This document shows positions 6,012 through 6,635 of a DNA stretch of 6,635 nucleotides, one piece after another (the stretch's first letter is position 1; each line of letters opens with the position of its first letter). Where the stretch lies: positions 1 through 6,635 of the forward strand of contig JAEYSR010000266.1 in assembly GCA_023434535.1 (NCBI GenBank), in the 5' to 3' direction. A model generated the notes under the pieces. That model saw nothing but the letters and a program-made list of their open reading frames with translations, was not told where the DNA came from and ran no database searches. The DNA comes from Actinomycetes bacterium. GTDB taxonomy: Bacteria > Actinomycetota > Acidimicrobiia > Acidimicrobiales > Microtrichaceae. Both the position numbers and the translations under genes were made by a program.

Positions 6012-6068
6012 AAAGCGACATAATCAGCATTTCCGGCGTTTTCCGAACACCTCCAAGGATCCAACCGG

Positions 6069-6122
6069 GCTTTGGCGGCGCTTTTGGTCGTCTGACGACC
6101 GCGGTACCACCGCCAAAGCGCC
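6069..6122 (-). terminator. Nested inverted repeats downstream of the zinc-ribbon gene
   Basis: GCTTTGGCGG (6069-6078) pairs perfectly with CCGCCAAAGC (6110-6119). Within the loop GGTCGT (6086-6091) pairs with ACGACC (6095-6100). A competing pairing joins GGCGCTTT (6077-6084) to AAAGCGCC (6115-6122). The cluster begins 5 nt beyond the zinc-ribbon stop codon on the minus strand, so it is a plausible terminator for that gene. No T-tract is present. Confidence 0.45.
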
Positions 6123-6126
6123 GGTA

Positions 6127-6468
6127 CTACGGCTGCAGCAACGCGGCGAGCCGTCGCACGTGTTCGTCCCTGACGTCTGAGTCCCACTGCACGCCGTCGT
6201 CGACGTCACGCAACATCTCGTCCACGATGTCTCGTACCGATGCCAGGACCACGTGCTGGTCGTCCATCCGGGCCACGAGCTCCCTGAGACGATCTTCGCC
6301 CCAGGTCAGCTCGTCCAGGCGCCTCCGGGCCTCGAACGCCCGCTGACGACAACTTCGGCGGCAGTACGTCCTCGGACGACCCGTGGCTGCCGGCTCCGGG
6401 AGCTGTCGACCGCACCACGCGCAGCGGCGGTCCTTCTCTCCCTCTTCCCCACCCCGTCGTTCCGTCAC
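6127..6468 (-). CDS. Small CxxC/CxxxC zinc-ribbon-like protein, function unknown
   Basis: A 113-aa cytosolic protein. The N-terminus is charged. Four cysteines then form CAWC (C16, C19) and CRRSC (C36, C40), separated by 16 residues, with the basic stretch GRPRTYCRRSCRQRAFEARR (30-49) between and after them. This looks like a small treble-clef or zinc-ribbon nucleic-acid-binding module. I recall similar short actinobacterial hypothetical proteins but no established function. The C-terminal half (about 52-113) is acidic and predicted helical, perhaps for dimerisation or partner binding. The start is GTG at 6468, with no Shine-Dalgarno but TACTAT 7 nt upstream, suggesting a leaderless mRNA. It lies 39 bp downstream of coaA on the same strand, so it may be partly co-transcribed with it. 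It converges on the stress protein gene. The reading frame is convincing; the function is not known. Confidence 0.75.
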   Translation of the reverse strand: MTERRGGEEGEKDRRCAWCGRQLPEPAATGRPRTYCRRSCRQRAFEARRRLDELTWGEDRLRELVARMDDQHVVLASVRDIVDEMLRDVDDGVQWDSDVRDEHVRRLAALLQP

Positions 6469-6475
6469 AGTGACG

Positions 6476-6481
6476 ATAGTA
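6476..6481 (-). promoter_or_regulatory. Leaderless -10 promoter element TACTAT
   Basis: On the minus strand TACTAT is followed by exactly 7 nt and then the GTG at 6468, the spacing expected if transcription starts at the first base of the start codon. Upstream, GCCGA (6492-6496) and TCGGC (6500-6504) form a short palindrome over the expected -35 region, which has no clear -35 hexamer. Confidence 0.5.
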
Positions 6482-6507
6482 AGGCGCGACAGCCGATCGT
6501 CGGCGGA

Positions 6508-6635
6508 TCAGCGGATCGAACGCACCTCGACGTCGAGGATGCCGTGGTCCGGCCCGAGCGTCACCACCACGTCGGCCCGCTCCCGCGTCGGTTCCACGTT
6601 CTCCGCGTTGTTCGGGGCGTTGATCGCCTCCCACA
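6508..6635 (-). CDS. coaA: Type I pantothenate kinase, C-terminal fragment (cut by window edge)
   Basis: A reading frame enters from the right edge and ends with TGA at 6510-6508, giving 41 complete codons plus a partial one. The tail reads W-E-A-I-N-A-P-N-N-A-E-N-V-E-P-T-R-E-R-A, then ADVVVTLGPDHGILDVEVR, SIR and stop. It matches the conserved end of bacterial CoaA: a W..IN.PN..ENI.PTR.RA block followed by L.KG.DH.V..V.LR. CoaA phosphorylates pantothenate with ATP, the first and regulated step of coenzyme A synthesis. The catalytic P-loop lies outside the window. Two family features differ: the usual K-G before D-H is L-G-P, and the final L-R-K is R-S-I-R. Another P-loop kinase of the same fold, such as uridine kinase, is possible but less likely. 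The zinc-ribbon gene follows 39 bp downstream. Confidence 0.75.
   Translation of the reverse strand, partial: WEAINAPNNAENVEPTRERADVVVTLGPDHGILDVEVRSIR

Noticed and set aside
6206..6634. 142-codon minus-strand frame overlapping the zinc-ribbon gene and coaA end
   Set aside because: It is a shifted frame with low-complexity Arg/Gly composition, while the other frames show the cysteine motifs and the CoaA C-terminus.

Overview
The window is high-GC DNA from a mycothiol-producing actinomycete. Three things support this: a mycothione reductase gene (mycothiol is confined to Actinomycetota), G/C-ending codons throughout, and a FadE26/FadE27-type acyl-CoA dehydrogenase pair of the kind used for sterol or branched side-chain catabolism. 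The exact order cannot be fixed from the sequence. Mycobacteriales, Propionibacteriales and Acidimicrobiia all remain possible. No phage, transposon, CRISPR, tRNA or rRNA gene is visible.

Layout from left to right. Positions 1-155 carry no gene but hold a 60-bp-period duplicated palindromic repeat downstream of mtr. mtr (156-1574, minus) encodes mycothione reductase. A 166-bp divergent intergenic region (1575-1740) contains a 38-bp near-perfect palindrome whose centre matches the published KstR consensus TnnAACnnGTTnnA. Two acyl-CoA dehydrogenase genes follow on the plus strand (1741-2919 and 2975-4081). They look like one operon encoding the catalytic and partner subunits of a heteromeric enzyme. 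A glycosyltransferase-61-like gene (4136-5257, minus) converges on them. Divergent from it is a single-domain universal stress protein (5389-5844, plus). A 282-bp convergent intergenic region (5845-6126) is dense in inverted repeats. Then comes a small CxxC/CxxxC zinc-ribbon-like protein (6127-6468, minus), read from what looks like a leaderless promoter. The window ends in the C-terminal 41 codons of a type I pantothenate kinase (coaA, 6508 to the edge, minus).

How the parts may work together: the dehydrogenase pair should introduce the alpha,beta double bond in an acyl-CoA side chain, by analogy a steroid one. The operator suggests a TetR-type regulator controls it and possibly the divergent mtr as well. 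Pantothenate kinase starts CoA synthesis. The glycosyltransferase, stress protein and zinc-ribbon protein have no evident pathway link to the rest. I see no previously undescribed multi-gene system here. The points most worth a second look are the operator, the three-armed inverted repeat after the stress protein, the duplicated palindrome at the left end, and the uncharacterised zinc-ribbon protein beside coaA.
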